Assembly (NCBI GenBank): GCA_965224535.1
Contig: CBDCZR010000020.1
Coordinates: 16,848-80,847, forward strand
DNA length: 64,000 bases
Source of the DNA: JBCDHN01 sp965224535
GTDB taxonomy: Bacteria > Verrucomicrobiota > Verrucomicrobiia > Verrucomicrobiales > DEV007
Direction of reading: 5' to 3'
Below the pieces are notes generated by a model. It had not been told where the DNA came from, did no database searches, and saw only the letters and a list, made by a program, of their open reading frames with translations. Position numbers and translations under genes: made by a program. This document shows positions 7,306 to 16,303 of this stretch, piece by piece; position 1 is the stretch's first letter, and each line of letters opens with the position of its first letter.

Positions 7306-10170
7306 TTAACGATGGTAGATGAATTCCTTGCCGTTAAAAAGCGTGTGCGCGAGATCCGCCCACGCCTCGCGATCGGCCAAATCCTCCCCCGCGGCCGCCG
7401 CCCATCGTTTTAGCTCGTTTGGATTCGGTTCCCGCCCTAACGCAGCCAAAAACATGACGCGAATCCTCGCCTCGCTGCTCTCGTGGCCTACCCGAATCAG
7501 CTCATCCGCCCAATGCTGCGCCATCGCAAAAACAAACGGATCGTTGAGCATCGTCAGCGCCTGCGCCGGCACATTCGTCACATCGCGCCGGCCGGTCGGA
7601 AGCTTCAAATCCGGCAAGTTGAATCCGACGAGAAACTCCGGCGGCTGCATGATCGACATTTCCAGGTAAATCGAGCGCCGGCCATTCCCATCCAGCGGCC
7701 CGGAAAACAGCCGTTTCGCGGGATCCTCCGCCGTGCGATACGGGCGGATCGGCCTGCCGAACAACCTGGGATCGAGCCTTCCGGATACCGCCAGCAGGGA
7801 ATCGCGAATCGCCTCCGCTTCCAGCCGCCGGGTCGGGTAGTGATGCAGCAACCGGTTGTCCGGATCGCGTTCCGCGGCTAACGACGAAACCTCACCGGAT
7901 TGCCGGAAAGTTTGGCTCAGCACCAGGCGGCGGACCAGTTTTTTGGTCGACCAACCTTCGTCCATGAACCGAATCGCAAGCCAGTCGAGCAATTCCGGAT
8001 GCGTCGGCCGCGCGCCGAGTTTGCCGAAGTCGCTCGGAGTGGCGACGATGCCGGTTCCGAAAATCCAGCTCCAGACGCGATTCACAAAAACCCGCGCGGT
8101 TTGGGGATTTACGCGGCTGCTGAGATAGCGTGCCAGTTCCAGCCGCCCGCTGCCCGCGGAGCCGCGTAGATCGTGCTTGCCGGCGAAAACCTGGAGAAAA
8201 TCGCGCCGCACGGGCTGGCCCTCGTCGTTCACATCGCCGCGCAGGTTGAGGCGATAGTCGATCGGCCGCACTTCGCGTTCGTCCATGCTGTTGGCACTGC
8301 GCGGGAAGGCGATCGTGGCCTCGATTCCACGGTAACGCGTCACGGCGGAGTCGAGCTTCGGCGTTAGGTTAGCCGAATTCGGCAGCACACCTTCGTCCAG
8401 GAGCCGGTTCAGAATCCTGGCATCGCCAGAATTCGACGTCCCCGTCGCCCAGCGTTCCACAGCCGCGATCAGCCACTCTGCCAGGCGTTGGGAAGCTTCC
8501 GCGGCGGAATTGGGAACCGGTTTTCGGTAAAGCCCGGCAAAGGTATCGGCTCCCACGATTTCCTTGGGAACGGACGCCGAATCGTGGCTTACGATGCCCG
8601 TCAGGCTGAACCAACTGCGCTTGTCAAAGCCGCCGTCCTCGTGCGGCAACGTCTTCTTCCCCATCTTGGCCAATCCGGTGCGCGGCGGAAAATTCGGATT
8701 CAGCCCCGCGGTCGAGATTTCGGTCAAAACGCGCGTCACCCCGTGCTTTAACCCCACCGGGCCAAGGGTGACCCAGGTTGGTGGTTTTGCCGGATCGAAG
8801 AACGCCAGGCCTCCGCCGCCTTCGTTGAGGAACGCGTTTTGTGGCACATCGCGGCGGGCGGCCCAACCACCGCCGGCCAACTTCAGGCTAACGCGCGACT
8901 TGGGAAACGCGTCGCGCGCCGGCAACCGAATCGCGCCCGGCAGTTTGGACGACAGCGCGTGGGTGTGGAAGCCCCGGGGCAGAATTTCTGCGACCGCCTC
9001 GCTACCCTCCAAGCTAACCCGCGGCGTGCCGTGCTCCACGAATCCATGCTTCAGGCCGTCGCCTTCCACAACCCAGCCCGGCGGCCACTTTTCGGACAAA
9101 ACCTGGGTTTGGCTGCGATTTTTCACGTTTTCGGCGGTTTTTCGCCACGTTTCCAGGTTTGGCGGATTTTCCCGCGCCCACTTGCGAATCTCCGAGGCCC
9201 GCTCGAGGGCCAAACGCGCGATTTCACCCCAAATCGCCGCCCGCAGCCGCTTCAACTCCGCGATCTGCCGGTCGTGCTTGCCCGGCGCGTCGATCGTTCG
9301 CGAAGTCCAGCGCGGCGTCATAAAAACCCCGGCCAAGGCGTAGTAATCCGCCTGCGAAATCGCATCCAGCTTATGATCGTGGCAACGCGCGCATGCCACC
9401 GTCATCGCCAAAAACGCCTTGGAAAACGCGTCGATCTTGTTGTCGATCATCTCCTGGTGGATGCCGTTGAACTGCATGCTGTTGCCGTGCCGATGCTCGC
9501 CCATGTGGTAAAACATCGGCCCGATCGGGCTCTCGTTGACGCCGGCCTCGCGGTTGATGCGTGGCTTAGCAAGCAGGTCACCCGCAATCTGCTCGCGGAT
9601 CAGTTGATCGAAGCCGATGTCGCCGTTGAAGGCGCGGATGAGGTAGTCGCGGTATTCCCAGGAACCCTTTGCCGCGATGTCCCACTCGTAGCCGTAGGTG
9701 TCCGTGTAGCGCACCACGTCCATCCAGTGCCGCGCGAAGCGTTCGCCGAAATGGGGCGAGGCGAGCAGTTCATCGGCCAAATTCGCCACCGCGGCATCGG
9801 CGTTTTGCGCGTAGGCTTGGCGAAAAGGAGCGATTTGGCCTGACTTCGGAGGTAAGCCGGTTAGCACGAAGGATAGGCGCCGCAGGAGGACGCCCGGTTC
9901 GGCGTTCTCGGCCGGGGAAAGGTCGGATTCGGCCAATTTCGCGCGAATGAAGCGATCCACCGGCTCTGCCGCGTCCGCAATCGATGGCGGCTCGGCCGGT
10001 TTTGGGGCTTGCAGGCTCCACCAGGTGGATCGTTGGGCGAGTTCCTCTTTCCAAGCGGCGGCAGCCTTGTCCGCCTCCGAAATTTCCGCGCCGAAACTAA
10101 CACACCAACCAACAATCGCCGAAATGGCGAGCGCTCGCGGCAACAGGTTGGCGGTTTGGTTGAATTTCAT
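7306..10170 (-). CDS. DUF1549/DUF1553 (PSCyt2/PSD1) secreted protein
   Basis: A 954-residue protein starting at ATG 10170 with a signal peptide (LLPRALAISAIVGWCVSFGAE). The DUF1549 domain (about 65-275) has LLRRLSFVLTGLPP, the FARHWMDVVRYTDTYGYEWD segment and a haem-like CxxCH motif, CARCHDHKLDAI. The C-terminal DUF1553 domain has ARYLSSRVNPQTARVFVNR and the FRQSGEVS and MSIMQPPEF strings. These large proteins are characteristic of planctomycetes and Verrucomicrobiota and are thought to be extracytoplasmic, possibly redox proteins linked to polysaccharide breakdown. No N-terminal PSCyt1 cytochrome domain is present. The frame stays open upstream to 11814, but that is antisense noise over DUF2339. 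Confidence 0.9.
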   Translation of the reverse strand: MKFNQTANLLPRALAISAIVGWCVSFGAEISEADKAAAAWKEELAQRSTWWSLQAPKPAEPPSIADAAEPVDRFIRAKLAESDLSPAENAEPGVLLRRLSFVLTGLPPKSGQIAPFRQAYAQNADAAVANLADELLASPHFGERFARHWMDVVRYTDTYGYEWDIAAKGSWEYRDYLIRAFNGDIGFDQLIREQIAGDLLAKPRINREAGVNESPIGPMFYHMGEHRHGNSMQFNGIHQEMIDNKIDAFSKAFLAMTVACARCHDHKLDAISQADYYALAGVFMTPRWTSRTIDAPGKHDRQIAELKRLRAAIWGEIARLALERASEIRKWARENPPNLETWRKTAENVKNRSQTQVLSEKWPPGWVVEGDGLKHGFVEHGTPRVSLEGSEAVAEILPRGFHTHALSSKLPGAIRLPARDAFPKSRVSLKLAGGGWAARRDVPQNAFLNEGGGGLAFFDPAKPPTWVTLGPVGLKHGVTRVLTEISTAGLNPNFPPRTGLAKMGKKTLPHEDGGFDKRSWFSLTGIVSHDSASVPKEIVGADTFAGLYRKPVPNSAAEASQRLAEWLIAAVERWATGTSNSGDARILNRLLDEGVLPNSANLTPKLDSAVTRYRGIEATIAFPRSANSMDEREVRPIDYRLNLRGDVNDEGQPVRRDFLQVFAGKHDLRGSAGSGRLELARYLSSRVNPQTARVFVNRVWSWIFGTGIVATPSDFGKLGARPTHPELLDWLAIRFMDEGWSTKKLVRRLVLSQTFRQSGEVSSLAAERDPDNRLLHHYPTRRLEAEAIRDSLLAVSGRLDPRLFGRPIRPYRTAEDPAKRLFSGPLDGNGRRSIYLEMSIMQPPEFLVGFNLPDLKLPTGRRDVTNVPAQALTMLNDPFVFAMAQHWADELIRVGHESSEARIRVMFLAALGREPNPNELKRWAAAAGEDLADREAWADLAHTLFNGKEFIYHR

Positions 10171-10253
10171 GGATTTGCGGCAAATTCCGGATGCGGCTGC
10201 AACCATAGCCGGGACTCTCCGTTGCGCAATTCCACGCGGATTCTGGCGCCACA

Positions 10254-12608
10254 TCAAGAGGCCTCGTCGCGCTCCAAAAACTCGCGGAAGCGGGTGTAGA
10301 GGTAGCCGATGACGAGAAGCACGACCGCGACGACCCCGAAGGCGATGATGCGGTAAAAGGTGTCGCTTAAATCCACCGCAAACACGCGGATGACGCACAG
10401 AGCCAACCCTAACAAACCCACGATGCGATGGGCCCGCCGCCGAAGAATCAGTCCGCCGGCGAAGATGACGATTCCGGTTAAGCCCCACAAGGCCGTGGCT
10501 ACGCGAACGGCTGGCGACCCGTCCCAGGCGAATGCGGAAAATAGCAAGACCACCGCCACAAGTGGGTAGGCCCAAAGCGCGGCGGCTCGGGTTGCGTCGT
10601 TGGTGAAGCGATCTTTTCCGGCAGATGCCACCAACCAGCCGCAAGCCAGCAGGCTGAGGCCAAACGCGAGGTCGCTGGCGAATTCCGCTCCGGTTGGCAC
10701 GCCGCCAAAGCGCAGGTGAAGCTGATTGGCCGCGCCGATGATGGCAATTTGCGCGCCGGCCCAAACCGCGGGCCGAAGGCCGGCAAATCGCCACAGCGCG
10801 GTGAGGATGAGGGGTCCTGGCGCCAGCACGGCGAAGTAATGCCAGGCAGGTATCGCCTTCAGTCCGAAGGAAATATGCCCGGCGTAGGCAACGGCCAGGA
10901 ACATGGCGGTGATGACCGGGACGAGGTCGCGCGTTAGAAAGCAGGCCGTAAGCACCACCACGCCGGCAATGGCGAACGCCACCTCGACGATCGGATAGGG
11001 CAGGCCGTCCACGAACCGGGCGGCGGGCAACATGAGGGCAAATCCTAGCGCCAGGGCGATGACGACGCGCAATTCGCCCCCATTTTCGTGGCCCCAGGCG
11101 TGCCAGGCCAGGATGCCGGCGGCAACCAGCGCCCAGCCGGCGTAGTTCGTCAAGATGATGGGAACGAGCGCGCCGCCCAGTCTGCCCCAAAAGAAGAGCA
11201 ACGTCCCAAAAACGAAGGTTGCGTGAAAAATCGCCCAAAATCTCAGCAAATCCCGCCTTGTGCCGGCTGGAACCATTCGGCGCAGAAATTCGGCGCCTGT
11301 TAGGCCGGCAATCATGAGCGCGGTGGCCGTTAGCAACCCTGGAGCGGAAAACACGGCCTGCGCATCCTTGGTGATGGCAAAACCGACCGCTTTCACGGCC
11401 ATTGCCGCCGCGCTGACTGCCGCCGGGACCCAGGAACGAAGCGCCAGCGACAGCAACGCCACCGCCGCGACGACGCAAACCATCACCGGCCCCTGCCAAT
11501 CTCCGATGCCGAGGCCCAGATGCAGTTGCCCGAGCTGAATTCCGCCTAACACGGCCAAAACCGCCGTCCGCGCCCTCGGTTTTTCGTTCCCGGCCTGCCA
11601 ACGCTGGTAAATTGCCAGGGTAGACGTCTGGATGAGGATGAAGAACAATCCGGCGAGGTGTTGGAAGCCAAACGACCCGGGAAAATCCCAGTCCCGGTAG
11701 GCAAAAGCCATCGCCGCGAGCCAAAGCAAGACGTAGGCGTGCTCCAGCCAAACCGAGCCGCTGCGATGCAGGGCGTAGAGCAGCAAACCGGCTTGCAGGG
11801 ACAAGGCCAGCCACTCGGTGGGTCCGTCAAAGGCGAGCACGAGGTAAATCGCAAAGGCGGTGGCGGCCTTGAGAAACAGGGAGAGGCAAAGGTAGCCTAA
11901 CCTGGGACGTAAGAATTCGATTCCCGCCATCAACAGCAGTGCGATGGTCAGCGCGAGGTAAAACCACTTCAAATCGTGCGAATGCAAGATGGCGAACGCC
12001 ACGACGCCGGCCACGGTTGCGAGTGAACTGTTGGCGAGAACGCCCAACGATCGCTTGTCATCCGGCAACGGCCCGCGAAAAAGGTGCGTGGCGTGGATGG
12101 CGGCGAAAAAGATGGCGCAGAGGTTGAACAGCCCTGACAACGTCACCAACGGGCTGGGCGGCTGATCGCTCCAATGCGTGAAAACCAGCAACACGTAACC
12201 CGCGTAGCTTCCTGCCATGGCCACCACGAGGGGCGAAACCCAGCGCCACCGGAAAAACAGCGCCCCGGCCACGAACGCGAACAAATTCAGCCCCGCCAGG
12301 GTGAAGGAGTGCAGATCGTAGGCGTGGCTGAACCAGCAGCTCACGAATCCTAGCAAAATGGCAAGAGTCGCCAACGGTTCGGAGCGTTTTTGGATCGCAA
12401 ACGCGGCCATGGCCAACACGCCGAGCAGTTGCAAGGCCAAACCCAGCCAGGGCGAGTCGATCACCTTGAGCGGCTCAAACGAGTATGCCGCAAACGCCGC
12501 CACGTAAAGGATCGCCAAACCGCCGGCGGCGACAATTTGGCCGAATGTGGCCACGGTTTTCTCCAAACGCAGCCCCAGCAAAAACATGACCACGCCGACT
12601 GCCGCCAA
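10254..12608 (-). CDS. DUF2339 membrane protein, 5'-truncated
   Basis: A polytopic membrane protein (about 784 residues from the TTG at 12608), with more than twenty hydrophobic helices almost end to end. The segment FGQIVAAGGLAILYVAAFAAY matches the DUF2339 core. Members of this family normally carry an N-terminal coiled-coil/linker and a W-LGR-GV helix before this point, amounting to 150-200 residues. Here they are absent: homology begins at the first codon and an in-frame TGA lies at 12632-12630. Immediately beyond that is the 3' part of an unrelated plus-strand gene. The gene therefore looks broken by a junction at about 12.62 kb and has no obvious start signal. It may be a pseudogene. 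Confidence 0.7.
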   Translation of the reverse strand: MAAVGVVMFLLGLRLEKTVATFGQIVAAGGLAILYVAAFAAYSFEPLKVIDSPWLGLALQLLGVLAMAAFAIQKRSEPLATLAILLGFVSCWFSHAYDLHSFTLAGLNLFAFVAGALFFRWRWVSPLVVAMAGSYAGYVLLVFTHWSDQPPSPLVTLSGLFNLCAIFFAAIHATHLFRGPLPDDKRSLGVLANSSLATVAGVVAFAILHSHDLKWFYLALTIALLLMAGIEFLRPRLGYLCLSLFLKAATAFAIYLVLAFDGPTEWLALSLQAGLLLYALHRSGSVWLEHAYVLLWLAAMAFAYRDWDFPGSFGFQHLAGLFFILIQTSTLAIYQRWQAGNEKPRARTAVLAVLGGIQLGQLHLGLGIGDWQGPVMVCVVAAVALLSLALRSWVPAAVSAAAMAVKAVGFAITKDAQAVFSAPGLLTATALMIAGLTGAEFLRRMVPAGTRRDLLRFWAIFHATFVFGTLLFFWGRLGGALVPIILTNYAGWALVAAGILAWHAWGHENGGELRVVIALALGFALMLPAARFVDGLPYPIVEVAFAIAGVVVLTACFLTRDLVPVITAMFLAVAYAGHISFGLKAIPAWHYFAVLAPGPLILTALWRFAGLRPAVWAGAQIAIIGAANQLHLRFGGVPTGAEFASDLAFGLSLLACGWLVASAGKDRFTNDATRAAALWAYPLVAVVLLFSAFAWDGSPAVRVATALWGLTGIVIFAGGLILRRRAHRIVGLLGLALCVIRVFAVDLSDTFYRIIAFGVVAVVLLVIGYLYTRFREFLERDEAS

Positions 12609-12632
12609 TCCTAATAAACAAAACGTGGATCA
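12609..12632. other. Breakpoint joining two 5'-truncated genes
   Basis: DUF2339 homology on the minus strand stops here, and alpha-2-macroglobulin homology on the plus strand starts here. The minus frame reads a TGA at 12632-12630. The plus frame can be extended left only through antisense DUF2339 sequence. Both genes lack their 5' ends, as expected if the middle of a divergent pair was deleted or if two contigs were misjoined. The intervening bases are AT-rich (cctaataaacaaaacg) and I see no repeat or insertion sequence. Confidence 0.6.
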
Positions 12633-12999
12633 GTACGACAAAACGCGCATCGAACCTGGCGCCGTGCTCAAAAGCGGCGACATGGTCGAGGTCGAACTCA
12701 TCGTGGAGAGCAAAAACGACTACGACTACATCCTCATCGAAGACATGAAAGCCGCCGGCATGGAACCGCTCGACGTCCGTAGCGGCTACATCGGCCAACT
12801 CGGTGCGTATCGCGAATTGCGCGACGAAAAAGTCGCCTTTTTCCTGCGATCGCTCCCCCAAGGCGAGCACATCCTGCGTTATCGTATCAAAGCCGAAATT
12901 CCCGGCAAATTCAGCGCCCTGCCGACCAAGATCATGGGCATGTACGCGCCGGAATTGGTTGGCAACGCGGATGAAGCGAAGATCGAGATCGCTGACTGA
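12621..12999 (+). pseudogene. Alpha-2-macroglobulin C-terminal remnant
   Basis: About 125 residues match the extreme C-terminus of bacterial alpha-2-macroglobulins (large envelope protease inhibitors of roughly 1,500-2,000 residues): LKSGDMVEVELIVESKNDY, then AAGMEPLDVRSGY, YRELRDEKVAFFLRSLPQG, HILRYRIKAEIPGKF and the MYAPE motif near the end. More than 90% of the protein, including the signal peptide, bait region and thioester domain, is missing. The frame can be opened from an ATG at 12547, but those residues are antisense to DUF2339 and are not A2M-like. The stop is TGA at 12997-12999. I read this as the 3' fragment left at the junction. Confidence 0.75.
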
Positions 13000-13086
13000 G
13001 TGCCCAATTTCGACAGCGCGCGCGGAGACCTGTTCCGCGAAACGGTGTTTTCTTTGTTTCCTGGCGATTTGCCTCTTCCCGGCGCC

Positions 13087-13326
13087 TTACAGCAGATCCT
13101 CGCTCACGACGGACTGTTGCTCGCGGGAACCCAGGGCCCGGGCCTGCTTGACTACGCAGTCTTCGTCGGCCTCAAACCGGTAACTGTGGCAGTTGGGACA
13201 GATATTGACCTTCACGGCGACGATCGACTCGCATCCCTCGCAAATCTTGTATTTGCTGGGATTGTCGACAATCTTCTGAGCGCGACGGGCGCGATCAAGG
13301 AGGGCGTGATTCTTGGTTTGGGTCAT
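13087..13326 (-). CDS. Small zinc-ribbon protein
   Basis: A 79-residue protein with one zinc ribbon: CEGC near residue 29 and CPNC near residue 43 (C-x2-C, 10 residues, C-x2-C), followed by HSYRFEADE. A basic N-terminal helix (LLDRARRAQKIVDNPSKYK) precedes it. The zinc ligands in order, and an ATG preceded by an AT-rich upstream, support this strand over the overlapping plus-strand frame (13000-13350), which has no recognisable content. Its compact size suggests a nucleic-acid or protein adaptor. The function is unknown. Confidence 0.8.
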   Translation of the reverse strand: MTQTKNHALLDRARRAQKIVDNPSKYKICEGCESIVAVKVNICPNCHSYRFEADEDCVVKQARALGSREQQSVVSEDLL

Positions 13327-13341
13327 AATTACAATAATTAT
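13325..13341. promoter_or_regulatory. AT-only palindrome on the start codon
   Basis: The inverted repeat ATAATTA-CAA-TAATTAT (7-bp arms, 3-nt spacer) begins inside the ATG of the zinc-ribbon gene (ATG complement at 13324-13326). It sits in an otherwise GC-rich genome. It could be an operator or a -10-like region for this gene; the role is inferred from position only. Confidence 0.35.
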
Positions 13342-13629
13342 CAGATTTAAATCCCAGTTTCAACAAGAATTTCACCGTTGCAACAATCTAACCGGTAAAT
13401 TCTCGCGGGGTAAGCTATCAAACTCGCGACGTTCAATCAAGCGTGAGAAGCAACTTAGAGAAAAAAATTCAAAACTGCGTCCAAAAACCGGGTCGAGCTT
13501 GATTTTTGACAGCCCAACGTGCGCGTTCATTCGCTTCGCCGCCAAAATCGGCGTTTTTCTTGTTGGGGCGGCCTTTCGGCGCATTCCCAATCCCTGCGAA
13601 TGACCGCAACCAACCCGCGTGCGAACCAG
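13342..13629. other. Non-coding stretch, relatively AT-rich
   Basis: About 290 bases between the zinc-ribbon gene start and the end of the sulfatase gene. Both are on the minus strand, so this holds the upstream region of the zinc-ribbon gene and the downstream region of the sulfatase. It is poorer in GC than its surroundings up to about 13510. I see no credible gene, RNA fold or repeat. The open frames across it are short and lack any recognisable motif. Confidence 0.5.
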
Positions 13630-16005
13630 CTAGCCGCCAACCCGCGTCAGCATCATCAGCCGGAAATCCATCACCTGCGATCCGGGAATTTTCGGCGCGC
13701 GGAGCGTCATTTCGCCCAAACCTGCTTCCAACCGGATTTTGCCCAGTTTCATGGGACGCCAGTCCTTGGTGTAGCTGCTCTTGCGGGGCGAACGGTCGTC
13801 TTTGGCGCCCAAAAGCGGGGAATCATGCGCCAGGGTCACTTTCGCGACCAATTTGGCGTCGTTGAAGGTCAATTCCAGGGTCGATCCCTTGTCTTGCGCG
13901 GGGCAGGTTCCATAGATTTCCACCTCAAACTCGCCACTCGCGCCAACTTCCGCCGTCCAGGTGATTTTGTCGCCGCTTTGGGTCCAATTCGTGAAAAATG
14001 AGTCGTTGGGGAAGTGGTTGGAGCGTTTGATCCCGCCGTGCGCAACACCGTCGCGAGCGGGAATTTGCGTGAATCGCGATCCGGGGTGCCCGATGACGAA
14101 GGGGCGCTGGTCGTCCTCCAAGCCGGGGAGCAAATCGCGCCGCCAAAGCTCGGCCGCCGCGCGCAAATTCGTCGCCAAATCCGGAAATTTCGCGGAAACG
14201 TCGGTTTTTTGGCCGGGATCGGCTTTCAGGTCGAAAAGTTGCCCCTTTTGGTCCAGGCAAAAGCGTTCCGTGCGCAGCGCCACGCGGTTGCGCCAGTGGG
14301 TGAAGAGCACCCGGTCGCCCCAATCCTTCGGCCGGCCCAAAATCGTGGGTTTCAGGCTCACGCCATCCAGCGGGCGGGAGGTGAAATTTCGCACGCCGGC
14401 CAAATCCGCGAATGTCGGCAGCAAATCGATGGCCGCGCCCATTTGCGGGACCACTTTGCCTGCGGGAATGGTCCCCTTCCAGCGCAACAGCAGCGGGCTG
14501 CGCACGCCGCCTTCGTCCACCGAGCCCTTGCGCCCCTTCAGCCCGCCGTTCCAGCGCCAGCCGTTGGGCCCGTTGTCGTGAAAAAACGCCACGATCGTGT
14601 CCTCGGCCAGCTTCAGTTCGTCCAGCTTTTTCAGCAACCGGCCAACGTTCCAGTCGATGTTTTCGCACATCGCCAACGCCGCGCGCAGATGCAGCTCGTC
14701 CTCCTTGCCGCTGTGATGATGCAGCTTCAGCTCGCGGTTCTTCACTCTATCCCAAAACTCATCCGTTACCTGCATGGGGGAATGCGGCGTGTTGAACGGC
14801 AGATAGGCGAAAAACGGCTCGTCGCGATGGTTTTCGATGAATGTTAGGGCCTGATTCGTGAAATCGTCGATCACATACCCCTCGCCGGTCACGATCTCGC
14901 CGTTGCGCTCTAACATGGGGCTAAAATAGTCGCCCCAGTGTCCGGAACAGAAGCCGTAAAACTCGTCGAACCCGCGTCCGTTGGGGTGGTAGGGAAACTG
15001 CATGCCATTGTGCCATTTGCCGAACGCGCCCGTGGCGTAACCCGCGCCGCGAAACACATCGGCGATCGTCACTTCGTCCAAATCCAGCCGCTCGCCGCCG
15101 GCCGACGTCGAGTAAACTCCGCCGCGGGCATGGTAACGCCCGGTCAGGAACTCCGCGCGCGTGGGCGAGCACACCGGGCACACGTAAAATCGCTCAAAAC
15201 GGGCCCCTTCGCGCGCCAAGGAGTCGATGTTCGGCGTTTTCAGGTTGGAATTGCCGTTCAGGCTCAAATCACCCCAACCCTGGTCGTCGGTGAGGATAAC
15301 CACGATGTTAGGTTGCCGAGGTTCGCCCAGCGCCAGGCGAATTTGGCGCTCGACGACGTTGCGCCACTGCGCGTAGCCGCCCGCGTTGAGGTGCAGGCCG
15401 TCGCTCAGAAACCAATCGTCGCTCGGCGGTTTCGTTGGATCGGGCAGCATCGGCTTGGCGATATCCGCGAAGTGCAGATTCCCGCGCGTTTGGCAAAAAG
15501 CGGCAATTTTGTCGTTCGCCGCCTTCATGGTGGGCCACATGTCCCAGCGCTTGGTGCTCGGCTTGATGGCGATGAAAATCACCGGCGTTTTTGGCAATTT
15601 TGCGTCCACCAGGGCGGTGAATTTGCGGAAATCGGCGAAAACCTCGTCCGCGTTCAAGCCGCGCGAAACATCATTGTCGCCCGCGTAGAGCACGATCGCC
15701 TTCGGCTTGTGCGGAGCGATGATCCGGTCGAAAAAATGGATCGAATCCGCGATGGTCGAGCCGCCAAAACCGCGATTGATCGTTGTTCGCCGCGGCCAGC
15801 TTCGGTCCAGCTTCCACATCCGGATGCTGGAGCTGCCAACAAAGAGGACCGCATCCTTCGGCGGCGGGTTTTGGCGGTCGGCGGCATCGAATTGGGCGAT
15901 CGCCGCGCCCCACTTTTCTTCGGGATCCCAACGGCGGGAATCCTGGGCAAACGCGGATGAAACAGAGGTCGCCAGGGCGGTGAAAACAAGCAAACGAACG
16001 ATCAT
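13630..16005 (-). CDS. SGNH hydrolase-sulfatase fusion, secreted
   Basis: A 791-residue protein from ATG 16005 (MIVRLLVFTALATSVSSAFAQ, a signal peptide). An ATG at 16038 would add 11 residues before it. Residues about 45-228 form an SGNH/GDSL hydrolase: GSSSIR (nucleophile block), AGDNDV (block III) and SDGLHLN (D-x-x-H). Residues about 230-600 form an S1 sulfatase: ILTDDQGWGD metal ligands, the formylglycine motif CSPTR (Cys about 279, followed by AEFLTGR), GKWHNG and FFHDNGPNG. A C-terminal beta domain (about 640-791) looks carbohydrate-binding. One chain could remove an acyl group and a sulfate from the same polysaccharide. Activation needs a formylglycine-generating enzyme. Confidence 0.9.
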   Translation of the reverse strand: MIVRLLVFTALATSVSSAFAQDSRRWDPEEKWGAAIAQFDAADRQNPPPKDAVLFVGSSSIRMWKLDRSWPRRTTINRGFGGSTIADSIHFFDRIIAPHKPKAIVLYAGDNDVSRGLNADEVFADFRKFTALVDAKLPKTPVIFIAIKPSTKRWDMWPTMKAANDKIAAFCQTRGNLHFADIAKPMLPDPTKPPSDDWFLSDGLHLNAGGYAQWRNVVERQIRLALGEPRQPNIVVILTDDQGWGDLSLNGNSNLKTPNIDSLAREGARFERFYVCPVCSPTRAEFLTGRYHARGGVYSTSAGGERLDLDEVTIADVFRGAGYATGAFGKWHNGMQFPYHPNGRGFDEFYGFCSGHWGDYFSPMLERNGEIVTGEGYVIDDFTNQALTFIENHRDEPFFAYLPFNTPHSPMQVTDEFWDRVKNRELKLHHHSGKEDELHLRAALAMCENIDWNVGRLLKKLDELKLAEDTIVAFFHDNGPNGWRWNGGLKGRKGSVDEGGVRSPLLLRWKGTIPAGKVVPQMGAAIDLLPTFADLAGVRNFTSRPLDGVSLKPTILGRPKDWGDRVLFTHWRNRVALRTERFCLDQKGQLFDLKADPGQKTDVSAKFPDLATNLRAAAELWRRDLLPGLEDDQRPFVIGHPGSRFTQIPARDGVAHGGIKRSNHFPNDSFFTNWTQSGDKITWTAEVGASGEFEVEIYGTCPAQDKGSTLELTFNDAKLVAKVTLAHDSPLLGAKDDRSPRKSSYTKDWRPMKLGKIRLEAGLGEMTLRAPKIPGSQVMDFRLMMLTRVGG

Positions 16006-16060
16006 TCCCCACCGTGAACACAAAACTCGCCACCGCAAAGGGGAATCCCGTTTTCAGCCC

Positions 16061-16134
16061 TCGGGGTGGCGGGATTCGAACCCACGACCTCGTCGTCCCG
16101 AACGACGCGCGCTACCAAACTGCGCCACACCCCG
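16061..16134 (-). tRNA. tRNA-Pro (anticodon CGG)
   Basis: The minus strand folds as a complete 74-nt cloverleaf. The acceptor is CGGGGTG with CACCCCG, the D-arm is GCGC-AGTTTGGTA-GCGC, the anticodon stem is CGTCG/CGACG around loop TTCGGGA (anticodon CGG), and the T-arm is GTGGG-TTCGAAT-CCCGC. The discriminator is A. The 3' CCA is not encoded (GGG follows). It lies about 55 nt upstream of the sulfatase gene on the same strand. Confidence 0.97.
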
Positions 16135-16303
16135 GCTGAATTTTTTCGGGTGAGAAGGCTTCCCCTCACCGCTCGCCAAAAGAGTCGCAAATCACCCCAC
16201 AAGCAACCTGTTTTTGGCAGCAGCCGGCCCACCGATACAAAATTCCGTTCAATTTCCAACGCGCTTGCGCGACGCCAATGCCTGGCCATGTTAGGAAAGA
16301 AGC

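Noticed and set aside
7306..11814. A minus-strand frame of 1502 codons running past the DUF1549 start into 11814
   Set aside because: Only codons below 10170 look like protein (signal peptide, DUF1549/DUF1553). The upper part is antisense-like noise over the DUF2339 gene in another frame.
13000..13350. A 116-codon plus-strand frame starting with GTG
   Set aside because: It overlaps the zinc-ribbon gene, which has clear C-x2-C pairs. This frame has no motif.
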